From an uncultured Muribaculaceae bacterium (GTDB taxonomy: Bacteria; Bacteroidota; Bacteroidia; Bacteroidales; Muribaculaceae), in NCBI GenBank assembly GCA_910579035.1, contig CAJTSR010000011.1, forward strand, positions 20,437-84,436: 64,000 bases of DNA, in the 5' to 3' direction. Under the pieces are notes generated by a model that was given only the letters and a program-made list of their open reading frames with translations, did no database searches and had not been told where the DNA came from. Positions within the stretch are counted from its first letter, which is position 1; each line of letters begins with the position of its first letter. Of this stretch, positions 26,999 to 35,077 are shown one piece after another. Both the position numbers and the translations under genes were made by a program.

Positions 26999-27158
26999 TA
27001 TTTAAAAACATTATCAATCAGTCATTTACCCCATTCAGAGCAAATAACCTCAAAATCAAGCGCAAAGATACGAAATAATCCACAATATATAAAAAACTTC
27101 GGCCGTCTTTTTTCAGACTATTTCAAATAAGCTACGAATCAGCGCCAAACGCGATTTT

Positions 27159-27320
27159 TCAGGCAAGCGCCACCACTATCGGCACAGCAAGCAATATAGG
27201 CACGATCACGCCGGGCAAAAACACAGATAAAAGAGCAGCCAGCCAGACCATCAAAATGGCTGCCGGGAGGAAAAAAGATAACTCAGGTTCGGTTTGCGAC
27301 ATTTGCGTGGTCTTAATCAT
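27159..27320 (-). CDS. Small single-helix membrane protein, function unknown
   Basis: This 53-residue protein (MIKTTQMSQTEPELSFFLP...) has a short polar N-terminus and one or two hydrophobic segments over residues 17-53 (AAILMVWLAALLSVFLPGVIVPILLAVPIVVALA), so most of it lies in the membrane. I do not recognise a family. The start at 27320 is preferred over an upstream one because a -7 box (TAATTTTG on the minus strand) lies just before it. A short distance upstream, on the same strand, is the DUF4252 gene that ends the sigma-factor operon. Confidence 0.5.
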   Translation of the reverse strand: MIKTTQMSQTEPELSFFLPAAILMVWLAALLSVFLPGVIVPILLAVPIVVALA

Positions 27321-27454
27321 ACTTATCCGGAATTTTGACCTCGCAAAATTAAAGCTTATATTTTGGTTTACCCCCCCCGTGTTAAAATCGGTTAAACGCG
27401 GCAATCCCGACCACAAAAAGCCGGGATTGCAGCACATTGTGTAGCAGAAAGCGG

Positions 27455-27907
27455 TCATTTAGCAGCGTTGATAACGTCCTGCATAGTCATCGTGCCTGTC
27501 ATCATTATCACTACGAGCGATGTTTCTTCGTCAACAAACACCACAAACTCGTTTCTGCCGCCTCCGAGTTTTTTCATAAGAATGGAAACATTAGAGCCGT
27601 CATTCTTCACGCTCATCAGCTTCTCATAGCCCTTTCCCGAACTGAAAGCGCCGCACTTGCCTTTCAGTTTGGCGAGGCCGCTTCCTTCCGCGCTGACTAT
27701 CTCCAGCCCGTCGAGCTTTGACGCTATGCCGCCTATATCGAAGTCCCCTCCGGTGATATTGGAAGCGCCCGCCAGTTCGAGCATCGCCTTGGATATGTAC
27801 ACAGTCGACACTCCTGGCATATCCTCGCATCCCTTGAAAAACGCGCTCTGGGCATTCAGCCCCATGGCCGCAACGACAGCCAATATCATTATAAGTATCT
27901 TTTTCAT
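27455..27907 (-). CDS. DUF4252 protein, second copy in the sigma-factor operon
   Basis: This 150-residue secreted protein has a signal peptide (MKKILIMILAVVAAMGLNAQS). Its mature part fits DUF4252: VSTVYISKAMLELAG near the start, a glycine-rich middle, and NEFVVFVDEETSLVVIMMTGTMTMQDVINAA at the end. DUF4252 proteins are common in Bacteroidetes beside ECF sigma factors, and their role is unknown. It starts 2 bases after the putative anti-sigma gene and is probably co-translated. A second DUF4252 protein heads the same operon. Confidence 0.8.
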   Translation of the reverse strand: MKKILIMILAVVAAMGLNAQSAFFKGCEDMPGVSTVYISKAMLELAGASNITGGDFDIGGIASKLDGLEIVSAEGSGLAKLKGKCGAFSSGKGYEKLMSVKNDGSNVSILMKKLGGGRNEFVVFVDEETSLVVIMMTGTMTMQDVINAAK

Positions 27908-27909
27908 TT

Positions 27910-28383
27910 CTATATGTTTTTTATTGATTCAATGGTTTCACTGGTAGTTTCGACCGTCACGCGGCTGCTTTCGCCAATAGCTTTGCAGCCCTTGTCGACG
28001 GTTCCGACAAGTATGTTGAGAGCCATCTCCGTCTGCTGCCGCACTTCTTCGGGACTCATCGTGCCGGGCTGCTGCCAGCGCGGCGACAAGGCAGGTATGG
28101 CAATAGCCAACATCACGGCAATCGCAGCTGCCACGGCAGAGAAACGCTTAGCGAAAGCCCGACGGCGCATTTTGCGGTCTATGCGCCTCACCACGGCTTC
28201 TTTGAGCCACGAGGGGGCCTCAGCCTGCGCCGACACGTCGAACACCCGGCGATCCGCCTCTAACTCGGCAGGCACATCGGCCGCCTCAAAGAAACGGCGC
28301 AGAACACGCTCCTCGTCGATGGTGCTTTCTCCTGCATAATACTTGGCCAGAAGCTTCTTAACGGTATTGACATCTGTATTCAT
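27910..28383 (-). CDS. Single-pass membrane protein, putative anti-sigma factor
   Basis: This 157-residue protein has a cytoplasmic N-terminal half (MNTDVNTVKKLLAKYYAGESTIDEERVLRRFF) typical of small Bacteroidetes sigma regulators. A basic patch (RIDRKMRRRAFAKR) precedes one membrane helix (about residues 92-110), and a periplasmic tail follows. It overlaps the ECF sigma gene by 4 bases. Family-wide, a membrane protein coupled to an ECF sigma factor usually binds and inhibits it. No zinc-binding HxxxCxxC motif is present, so the anti-sigma role rests on context. Confidence 0.65.
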   Translation of the reverse strand: MNTDVNTVKKLLAKYYAGESTIDEERVLRRFFEAADVPAELEADRRVFDVSAQAEAPSWLKEAVVRRIDRKMRRRAFAKRFSAVAAAIAVMLAIAIPALSPRWQQPGTMSPEEVRQQTEMALNILVGTVDKGCKAIGESSRVTVETTSETIESIKNI

Positions 28384-28868
28384 ATCTTTGCAAAATATTT
28401 TTTGACAGCTCCACGCGCACGGCACAGCAACACCCGCACATTTGCCGACGAAAAACCCGTGGCGCTTTCTATTTCCTCCATAGTGCAGCCTTCAAACTCG
28501 CGCATGGCAAACACAATTCTTTGCCCGTCGGGCAGGCTTGCCAATAACTTTTTCACACCTTCAAGCTGCTCACGCCGCTCATAATCGCGCTCTATGTCGG
28601 CGTCCGAAGCAAGAGCCACCATCTCGTCGGCGCCTATGGCCGGACGACGGCGATTCACGATATCGATAGCCGCATTGCGCGCAGCTCCGCAGGCATAAGC
28701 CGCCACATTGGCCACGCCGCCGAGAGAGCCGCGCCTCTCCCATAGCTTCATGCACGCGTCCTGCACGGCATCGGCAGCATCGGCCTCGCTACCGGTGATA
28801 GCGACAGCCACGCCGTACATACGGTCGATGCAGGAACAGACAGTCTGTTTGAATGCGGCAGCGTCCAT
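28380..28868 (-). CDS. ECF-type RNA polymerase sigma factor
   Basis: This 162-residue sigma-70 family protein has region 2 (CIDRMYGVAVAITGSEADAADAVQDACMKLWERRGSL) and region 4 (LASLPDGQRIVFAMREFEGCTMEEIESATGFSSANVRVLLCRARGAVKKYF) joined by a short linker. It redirects RNA polymerase to a small regulon. The operon order is DUF4252, sigma, membrane protein, DUF4252. This suggests the DUF4252 proteins sense, or are made in response to, the same envelope signal. Confidence 0.9.
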   Translation of the reverse strand: MDAAAFKQTVCSCIDRMYGVAVAITGSEADAADAVQDACMKLWERRGSLGGVANVAAYACGAARNAAIDIVNRRRPAIGADEMVALASDADIERDYERREQLEGVKKLLASLPDGQRIVFAMREFEGCTMEEIESATGFSSANVRVLLCRARGAVKKYFAKI

Positions 28869-28879
28869 AGTCGCGGCAA

Positions 28880-29344
28880 TCAGTCATTTTTATTGACCAT
28901 CTCACGAATATCATCAGCGGTGAACTTGCCTGAAATCTCGACAAGGGTACACTGCGACGAATCCGTAGCCAGAATATAGATATTGCGGTATTTATCGCCG
29001 TCCTTTCGGGTCAATATGGTCACTTTGTCGCCTCCGTCATTCACCCGAAGCATCTCGTCGAGCGAGGACGCCGCTTTGGAAAAACGGTTGTCGAAACGTG
29101 CCTTGTCAGCCTTGGAGGCATCAGACATAGAGAGTACCTTCACACCCTCGACCTTGCCTGCCAAAGGCTCCGCGCCGATGTCGGCGCTCAGGCCGCCAAG
29201 CTTGACAAGCCATTTGGGCACCTTCACATATTCCACATTCGGACGGTTTTTGAACTCGTTGAACACGGCATCGAGCTCGCCGGCCCGCACTGCCGGGGCA
29301 GAAATCACAGCCGCAAGGGCCATAGCAACAAAAATTCTTTTCAT
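28880..29344 (-). CDS. DUF4252 protein, first copy in the sigma-factor operon
   Basis: This 154-residue secreted protein has a signal peptide (MKRIFVAMALAAVISAPAVRAG). The body carries VEYVKVPKWLVKLGG, KVLSMSDASKADKARFD and a DKVTILTRKDGDKYRNIYILATDSSQCTLVEISGKF end, the DUF4252 pattern. It differs enough from the second copy to be an old duplicate. The start at 29344 is set by the signal peptide. It is the first gene of the operon, 11 bases before the sigma gene. Confidence 0.8.
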   Translation of the reverse strand: MKRIFVAMALAAVISAPAVRAGELDAVFNEFKNRPNVEYVKVPKWLVKLGGLSADIGAEPLAGKVEGVKVLSMSDASKADKARFDNRFSKAASSLDEMLRVNDGGDKVTILTRKDGDKYRNIYILATDSSQCTLVEISGKFTADDIREMVNKND

Positions 29345-29441
29345 AATCAATGTTTTTAGGTTGTTATGCCTTATAGACTGCCCCAACCTCAGCGATGTTA
29401 CAAAAGTAACAATATTTTTTCATCAGCCTTAGACACTCACG

Positions 29442-29494
29442 CTCGGCAAAACTAAATAAATTTGGTTTTGCGCTCGACTTATTCGTATCTTTGC
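29442..29494 (+). repeat. Promoter cassette, copy C (upstream of dxr)
   Basis: This 53-base element is nearly identical to the minus-strand copy at 23189-23240. It contains TTTTGCGCTCGACTTATTCG and the -7 box TATCTTTG (29486-29493). Transcription should start near 29500, which excludes any dxr start codon upstream of that point. Confidence 0.8.
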
Positions 29495-29518
29495 ACTTCG
29501 AACCAACTAATATCCTGC

Positions 29519-30673
29519 GTGAACGCAATAAAGAATATCGCAGTCCTTGGCGCCACAGGATCCATCGGGCGCCAGACCCTCGACATAATTTCCCGAAATC
29601 CCGAAAGTTACCGCGTGTCCGTTCTTACAGCGGGCAGCCGCGTGGACGAGCTTGTGGCAGCGGCACGCGTGCATAGGCCGCGCATGGCGGTGATAGCCCG
29701 CCACGAGCTGCTGCCGCGCCTGCGGGCAGCCCTGGAGCCATTGGGCATCGAATGCGCCTCCGGCGACGAAGCCCTCGCCGACTGCGTTGATGCCGACGAC
29801 ATCGACACCGTGGTTACCGCAACGGTAGGCTACAGCGGGCTCCTGCCGACGGTACGAGCCATCAAGGCCGGAAAAGACATAGCACTGGCAAACAAGGAAA
29901 CCCTCGTTGTGGCAGGCGACCTTATCAACAGCCTTCTCGCCGAGTCAAGTTCAAAGATTTATCCCGTGGATTCCGAGCATTCGGCCATAGCGCAATGCCT
30001 CCTCGGCGAAGACACGGCCAAAGTGCGCAGACTGCTTATAACAGCTTCCGGCGGTCCTTTCCGCACACGCTCGGCAGCAGAAATGGAAAATGCCACAGCT
30101 GCCGATGCCCTCAAGCACCCCAACTGGCGAATGGGCGCCAAAATCACGGTAGACTCCGCCACTATGATGAACAAGGCCTTTGAAATAATCGAGGCGCACT
30201 TCCTGTTCGGCATAGCTCCGGAGAAGATAGAGGCCGTGGTACATCCCCAGTCTGTAGTGCATTCGATGGTGGAGTTTACCGACGGCGCCATAAAGGCGCA
30301 ACTCGGCATACCCGACATGCACCTGCCCATAGCCTACGCCCTCGGAGCACACACTCGCCTTGAGAATGCCTCCGCACCACTGTCGCTCCAGAGCCTCAAC
30401 GGACTCACCTTTGAAGCTCCCGACGCCGGACGCTTCCCCTGCATATCTCTCGCACACACTGCACTCGAACGCCGCGGCAACACGGCCTGCGTGATAAACG
30501 CCGCCAACGAGATTGCTGTCGAAGCCTTCCTTTCAGGTCGAATACCTTTCGGACGCATCTACCCGATAATCGCCTCAACTCTCGAAAAGATTCCTTTCGT
30601 GGCCAGCCCCACCCTCGACGACTACATAGCGTCCAACACTGAGGCGAGGGCTTATGCCACCTCTAACCTTTGA
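29519..30673 (+). CDS. dxr: 1-deoxy-D-xylulose-5-phosphate reductoisomerase
   Basis: This 384-residue enzyme of the MEP isoprenoid pathway converts DXP to MEP with NADPH. It has the Rossmann motif IAVLGATGSIGRQTLDII, the IALANKETLVVAGDLI segment, and the metal and substrate loop VDSEHSAIAQCL. ASGGPFRT and HPNWRMGAKITVDSATMMNKAFEIIEA follow. I start at GTG 29519 because the -7 box at 29486-29493 places the transcript start after all earlier candidate starts, and the Rossmann strand begins five residues in. The end overlaps rseP by 20 bases. Confidence 0.95.
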   Translation: MNAIKNIAVLGATGSIGRQTLDIISRNPESYRVSVLTAGSRVDELVAAARVHRPRMAVIARHELLPRLRAALEPLGIECASGDEALADCVDADDIDTVVTATVGYSGLLPTVRAIKAGKDIALANKETLVVAGDLINSLLAESSSKIYPVDSEHSAIAQCLLGEDTAKVRRLLITASGGPFRTRSAAEMENATAADALKHPNWRMGAKITVDSATMMNKAFEIIEAHFLFGIAPEKIEAVVHPQSVVHSMVEFTDGAIKAQLGIPDMHLPIAYALGAHTRLENASAPLSLQSLNGLTFEAPDAGRFPCISLAHTALERRGNTACVINAANEIAVEAFLSGRIPFGRIYPIIASTLEKIPFVASPTLDDYIASNTEARAYATSNL

Positions 30674-32123
30674 TATTGTGGACATACTCATTAAAGCCGC
30701 CCAACTGATACTCGCACTGGTGATTCTCGTCACCGTCCACGAGTTCGGGCATTATATCTTTGCGCGCATATTCGGCGTCAAAGTAAATCGTTTCTTCCTG
30801 TTCTTCAATCCGTGGTTCTCAATCCTGCGCTACGACCCGATGAAAGGCACACTCGAGTTTATCGCCCCGGGACAACGCGAAGACGGCTCCTGGCCCAAGC
30901 CCGTGGCCTCCTGGAAGGTCGGAAAGACCCATCAGCCACGTCCCGACGGCAAACCAACGTGGCGCGACACCATCTACGGCCTTGGCTGGCTGCCCCTTGG
31001 CGGCTACTGCGCCATAGCCGGAATGGTAGACGAAACACAGGACAGCTCCAAGCTCGCCTCCGAGCCTCAATCGTGGGAACTGCGCAGCAAACCGGCGTGG
31101 CAACGCCTGTGCGTAATGGTGGCAGGCGTGGTGCTGAACTTCGTTCTCGCCATATGTATATATGTGGGAATAGCCGCGCACTGGGGCGACGACGTGGTTC
31201 CCTATCAGGCAATGACCGAAGGCCTTGACTTCAGCCCCGAGATGCAGGCCGCAGGCTTCCGTAACGGCGACATACTGCAAAGCCTCGACGGAAAGCCGCT
31301 CGAAGCCACCGATTACTCCATAGCGTGGAACATGATACAGCCCGGCGCCCGCGTAGGGGTGCTGCGCAACGGCGAAACTGTCGAAATAGGCATCTCCGAC
31401 TCCCTGCTGCGCTCAATAATCAGCAAGGGTAAGGATTATCTGCCGATGAAGGTCCGCGTACCCGTCTATGTGGCCAAAGTTGTGCCGGGAGAGGCCGCAG
31501 CCAAGGCCGGGATAGAGCCGCGCGACCGAATAGTTGCCGTAGGCTCCGACACCGTGCCATCTATCGGAGAATTCATGCCGTCGCTGCAGGCGCACAAAGG
31601 CTCGACCGTGCCTGTGCGCGTGCTCCGAGGTGACTCGTCGCTGGTTATGCCGGTGGCAGTAAGCGACGGCGGCAAAATAGGCATACAGATGCTTTCACCC
31701 GTCGAAATCTTTGACCGCACACGCATAGAGTACAACATACTGCAGGCAATACCTCGCGGCTGGCAGATAGGCACCGAGCGTCTTGCCACATACGTGTCGT
31801 CGCTAAAGCTTATATTCACCAAGGAAGGCGCCCAGAGCCTCGGCGGATTCGGCACACTCGGCGACATGTTCCCGGCATCGTGGAGCTGGTACGCTTTCTG
31901 GCAGATTACCGCGTTCCTATCCATCATACTCGCGTTTATGAACATAATCCCCATACCGGCTCTTGACGGCGGGTATATACTGTTCCTCCTTGTTGAGATT
32001 GTGACCAGGCGCAAACCCTCCGACAAATTCCTCGAAGTGGCCAACACCATCGGTTTCTTCTTCCTGCTTGCCCTGCTCCTCTATGCCAACGGCAACGATA
32101 TTTACCGCCTACTGCTCAAATAA
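30654..32123 (+). CDS. rseP: Site-2 intramembrane metalloprotease RseP
   Basis: This 489-residue multi-pass protease has the zinc motif VHEFGH (H29, E30, H33) in its first membrane segment. Two central PDZ domains span about residues 215-390. The last membrane region has IPIPALDGGYILF, with the aspartate that completes the zinc site. It cleaves membrane-bound anti-sigma factors and leftover signal peptides. It overlaps dxr by 20 bases and touches the methyltransferase gene by one base. A cluster with a putative anti-sigma membrane protein lies nearby at 27.9-28.4 kb, though no functional link is shown. Confidence 0.95.
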   Translation: MPPLTFDIVDILIKAAQLILALVILVTVHEFGHYIFARIFGVKVNRFFLFFNPWFSILRYDPMKGTLEFIAPGQREDGSWPKPVASWKVGKTHQPRPDGKPTWRDTIYGLGWLPLGGYCAIAGMVDETQDSSKLASEPQSWELRSKPAWQRLCVMVAGVVLNFVLAICIYVGIAAHWGDDVVPYQAMTEGLDFSPEMQAAGFRNGDILQSLDGKPLEATDYSIAWNMIQPGARVGVLRNGETVEIGISDSLLRSIISKGKDYLPMKVRVPVYVAKVVPGEAAAKAGIEPRDRIVAVGSDTVPSIGEFMPSLQAHKGSTVPVRVLRGDSSLVMPVAVSDGGKIGIQMLSPVEIFDRTRIEYNILQAIPRGWQIGTERLATYVSSLKLIFTKEGAQSLGGFGTLGDMFPASWSWYAFWQITAFLSIILAFMNIIPIPALDGGYILFLLVEIVTRRKPSDKFLEVANTIGFFFLLALLLYANGNDIYRLLLK

Positions 32124-33346
32124 TGAAAACAGACATTGACCGCACCGCCAAAGGCCTGCCCGTTCTGCGGCTGCGCCGCGGAAAAGAAGAATCGCTCGAC
32201 CGTTTCCACCCCTGGGTGTTCTCGGGAGCATTGACCCGCATGCCCGAAGAAAGCGACGGCATCGAAGAAGGCGACCTCGTTGCCGTGGCAGCCTCCGACG
32301 GACGCATAATAGGCACAGGCCACTTCCAGATAGGAAGCATCGCCGTGCGCATGCTTTCCTTTGATGCCGACGAAGATATCGACGCGGCATTTTTCCGCAC
32401 AAGGCTCTCGGACGCTATGGCAATGCGCCGCGCCGTCGGCCTGCCGTCGGAAAGCACCGACGCATTCCGCCTCGTGCATGGCGAAGGCGACTTTCTGCCC
32501 GGCCTGGTGGTCGACATATACGGCGACACAGCCGTGATGCAGGCACACTCCCCCGGCATGCACTTCGCCCGCAATGTCATAGCCGACGAAATAACAGCCC
32601 TGCAGGGCCTCGGTGTGACAAACGTCTACTATAAATCGGAAACCACGCTGCCCTACAAGGCCCATCTCGATCCGCAGAACGATTACATAACCGGCGCTTA
32701 CAGCCATAATATCGCCACCGAGAACGGGCTGCGATTTCATATCGACTGGCTTCGCGGCCAGAAAACAGGATTTTTCGTCGACCAGCGCGACAACCGCTCA
32801 CTGCTCGGACAGTACAGCCGAGGGCGCAGCGTGCTTAACATGTTCTGCTACACCGGCGGATTCTCTGTCTACGCCCTCGCAGGCGGTGCCCGCGAGGTAA
32901 TATCGGTAGACTCGTCAAGCAAGGCCATCAGCCTCACCGACGCCAACGTGGAGCTTAACTTCCCCGGCGATTCCCGCCATAAATCACATTCGGTGGACGC
33001 TTTTAAATACCTCGAAGGTATGGAAAACGGCGCCCACGACCTTATAATACTCGACCCGCCGGCATTTGCCAAGCACCGCAGCGCCCTGCAAAGCGCCCTG
33101 CGCGGTTACAGGCGCCTTAACGCCCTCGCTTTCGAGAAAATAGCTCCGGGCGGCATTCTGTTTACCTTCTCTTGCTCGCAGGCTGTCAACAGGGAGCAAT
33201 TCCGCCTTGCCGTGTTCACAGCGGCAGCGCAAACCGGCAGGAAGGTGCGCATACTCCATCAGGTGACACAGCCCGCCGACCACCCCGTGAGCATCTACCA
33301 CCCCGAGGGAGAATACCTAAAAGGACTTGTGCTCTACGTAAGTTAA
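32123..33346 (+). CDS. Class I SAM-dependent rRNA methyltransferase (RlmI-like)
   Basis: This 407-residue protein has an N-terminal PUA domain (VLRLRRGKEESLDRFHPWVFSGAL, about residues 8-85). A Rossmann methyltransferase domain follows: VLNMFCYTGGFSVYALAGGA is the SAM loop, VDSSSKAI the acidic residue, and LDPPAFAKHR motif IV. FTFSCSQAV carries the likely catalytic cysteine of 5-methylcytosine enzymes. E. coli RlmI (23S C1962) has the same architecture, but the exact target base here is not proven. It shares TAATG with rseP and ends at a strong terminator. Confidence 0.88.
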   Translation: MKTDIDRTAKGLPVLRLRRGKEESLDRFHPWVFSGALTRMPEESDGIEEGDLVAVAASDGRIIGTGHFQIGSIAVRMLSFDADEDIDAAFFRTRLSDAMAMRRAVGLPSESTDAFRLVHGEGDFLPGLVVDIYGDTAVMQAHSPGMHFARNVIADEITALQGLGVTNVYYKSETTLPYKAHLDPQNDYITGAYSHNIATENGLRFHIDWLRGQKTGFFVDQRDNRSLLGQYSRGRSVLNMFCYTGGFSVYALAGGAREVISVDSSSKAISLTDANVELNFPGDSRHKSHSVDAFKYLEGMENGAHDLIILDPPAFAKHRSALQSALRGYRRLNALAFEKIAPGGILFTFSCSQAVNREQFRLAVFTAAAQTGRKVRILHQVTQPADHPVSIYHPEGEYLKGLVLYVS

Positions 33347-33349
33347 TAT

Positions 33350-33402
33350 AATCAAAAGCCCGGCAGTGCAGTACCACCAAACCCACAAGCCGGGCTTTGA
33401 TT
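33350..33402. terminator. Terminator after the rRNA methyltransferase gene
   Basis: Arms at 33350-33364 and 33389-33402 pair through GCCCGGC/GCCGGGC and the flanking A/T bases (one bulged A). A 24-base loop and a T-rich tail follow. It ends the dxr operon. Confidence 0.75.
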
Positions 33403-33426
33403 TTATTGGTTTTACGCGTCCGGCGC

Positions 33427-33456
33427 TTGCCTTTCGGCCTATTTTTACTATCTTTG
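33427..33456 (+). promoter_or_regulatory. Promoter of the MFS transporter gene
   Basis: TTG (33427-33429) and TATCTTTG (33449-33456) are 19 bases apart, a consensus phylum promoter, with an 80-base leader before the ATG. Confidence 0.7.
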
Positions 33457-33535
33457 CATCTTGAAGCCCCATACGGAGCCTTACCTTGGATAATTTATAA
33501 TAAACCATAACTAAAACCATCACACTAAAGTACCA

Positions 33536-34912
33536 ATGAAAAAATCAGCAACGGCTCCGTCGGCGCAACGAGGTAACATAGTGGCTATCATTGCCATGTT
33601 CTTCCTCTTTGCGATGATTTCGTTCGTAACCAATCTCGCCGCCCCCATCGGCACGATATGGGGCTACAAATTTGAAGGCAACTCCATGCTCGGCATGATG
33701 GGCAACATGATGAACTTCGCAGCCTATCTCTTTATGGGTATTCCTGCCGGCAACCTCCTTACACGCATCGGTTATAAGAAAACAGCTCTCTGGGCCATGG
33801 CTGTGGGCGTGGCCGGTCTTTTTGTACAGTGGCTGTCGGGTGTTGTAGGTGCCGACGTCACCTTTGGGTCCGTAGGCGGCACAGCAGTTCCCCTCAACTT
33901 CTATATCTACCTCCTTGGCGCGTTTATCTGCGGTTTCTGCGTATGTATGCTCAACACCGTGGTTAACCCCATGCTCAACCTTCTCGGCGGCGGCGGCAAC
34001 CGTGGCAACCAGCTGATTCAGACAGGCGGTTCGCTCAACTCCCTCTCCGGCACCCTTACCCCGCTCTTCGTAGGCGCTCTCATCGGCGCTCTCAGCCCCG
34101 CCACCACAATGGGAAATGTGGCTCCCCTGCTCTGGATTGCAATGGGTGTGTTCGCATTCGCTTTCATCGTAATCACATTCGTTTCCATTCCCGAGCCTAA
34201 CCTCTCCAAAGGCAGCAGCAAGATCAAATATAGCCACTCGCCCTGGAACTTCCGCCACACAGTGTTCGGCGTAATCGGTATCTTCTTCTATGTAGGTATC
34301 GAAATCGGTATTCCCGGCACTCTCAACTTCTACCTTGCCGACCAGAGCGCCAACGGTGCCGGCATCGTAGGCGAGGCTTCGGCCGTGGCCGGCGGCGTAG
34401 TTGCCATCTACTGGCTTCTGATGCTTGTAGGCCGTCTTGTATCGAGTGTTATCTCCGGCAAGGTATCGAGCCGCACACAGCTTATCGTAGTATCGATGAC
34501 TGCCATCGTGCTTATCTGCGTGGCCATCTTCCTTCCCACCGAATTCCGCGTTTCGATGCCCGCATACAGCGCTACCGACGGCTTCTCTATGGCCGAAGTA
34601 CCCGCCAAGGCAATGTTCCTCGTGCTTTGCGGCCTCTGCACATCTGTTATGTGGGGCGGCATCTTCAACCTCGCTGTCGAAGGCCTCGGCAAATACACCG
34701 CCCAGGCTTCCGGCATATTTATGATGATGGTTGTAGGCGGCGGCATCATGCCCCTTATCCAGAATGCCATCGCCAACGGCGTAGGCTACATGGTATCCTA
34801 CTGGCTCGTTGTGGCAATGCTCGCATATCTCTTCTTCTACGGCACCGTAGGATGCAAGAATGTCAACAAGGACATTCCCGTAGACGAAACATCTGACCCC
34901 CGCAATCTCTGA
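33536..34912 (+). CDS. MFS transporter of the oxalate locus
   Basis: This 458-residue protein has about twelve hydrophobic segments. It has the MFS loop GNLLTRIGYKKTALW between helices 2 and 3 and the NTVVNPMLNLLGGGGNRGNQLIQ region seen in FucP-like sugar:proton symporters. On sequence alone a sugar or small organic acid is possible. Context matters here, because the next three genes are for oxalate degradation, and oxalate users need uptake of oxalate and export of formate. The gene has its own promoter and terminator, so it may be regulated apart from frc-oxc. Oxalate/formate exchange is an inference. Confidence 0.78.
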   Translation: MKKSATAPSAQRGNIVAIIAMFFLFAMISFVTNLAAPIGTIWGYKFEGNSMLGMMGNMMNFAAYLFMGIPAGNLLTRIGYKKTALWAMAVGVAGLFVQWLSGVVGADVTFGSVGGTAVPLNFYIYLLGAFICGFCVCMLNTVVNPMLNLLGGGGNRGNQLIQTGGSLNSLSGTLTPLFVGALIGALSPATTMGNVAPLLWIAMGVFAFAFIVITFVSIPEPNLSKGSSKIKYSHSPWNFRHTVFGVIGIFFYVGIEIGIPGTLNFYLADQSANGAGIVGEASAVAGGVVAIYWLLMLVGRLVSSVISGKVSSRTQLIVVSMTAIVLICVAIFLPTEFRVSMPAYSATDGFSMAEVPAKAMFLVLCGLCTSVMWGGIFNLAVEGLGKYTAQASGIFMMMVVGGGIMPLIQNAIANGVGYMVSYWLVVAMLAYLFFYGTVGCKNVNKDIPVDETSDPRNL

Positions 34913-34933
34913 TAAACAACACACACTCGGCAC

Positions 34934-34969
34934 AGCGCCCGCGGATTCTGTCTGCGGGCGCTTTTTTTG
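34934..34969 (+). terminator. Intrinsic terminator after the MFS gene
   Basis: A 9-bp perfect stem AGCGCCCGC/GCGGGCGCT (34934-34942, 34954-34962) is followed by a run of seven T (34962-34968). It is a textbook intrinsic terminator. Confidence 0.9.
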
Positions 34970-34992
34970 TGAACTTTAACGCTGCCGGCCTT

Positions 34993-35006
34993 GTTGATAT
35001 ATCAAC
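34993..35006. promoter_or_regulatory. Perfect 14-bp palindrome upstream of frc, candidate operator
   Basis: GTTGATATATCAAC is a perfect palindrome 72 bases before the frc ATG. A second short palindrome, GATATATC, follows at about 35013-35020. Position between the terminator and frc suggests a repressor or activator site for the oxalate genes. No regulator gene is adjacent. Confidence 0.4.
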
Positions 35007-35077
35007 TATTGCGATATATCATACACGCAATCACATAGCTTACATATTCTGCAAACCAAAATTCAAAAAAAACCGAT

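Noticed and set aside
33545..34933. A 462-codon open frame antisense to the MFS transporter
   Set aside because: It mirrors the transporter gene, has no recognisable domain or start context, and is rich in His/Glu/Ala, as expected when a GC-rich membrane-protein gene is read backwards.
34993..35006. FNR/CRP-type box (TTGAT-N4-ATCAA)
   Set aside because: The spacing between half-sites is two, not four, so it does not fit the FNR consensus. It is kept only as a generic palindrome.
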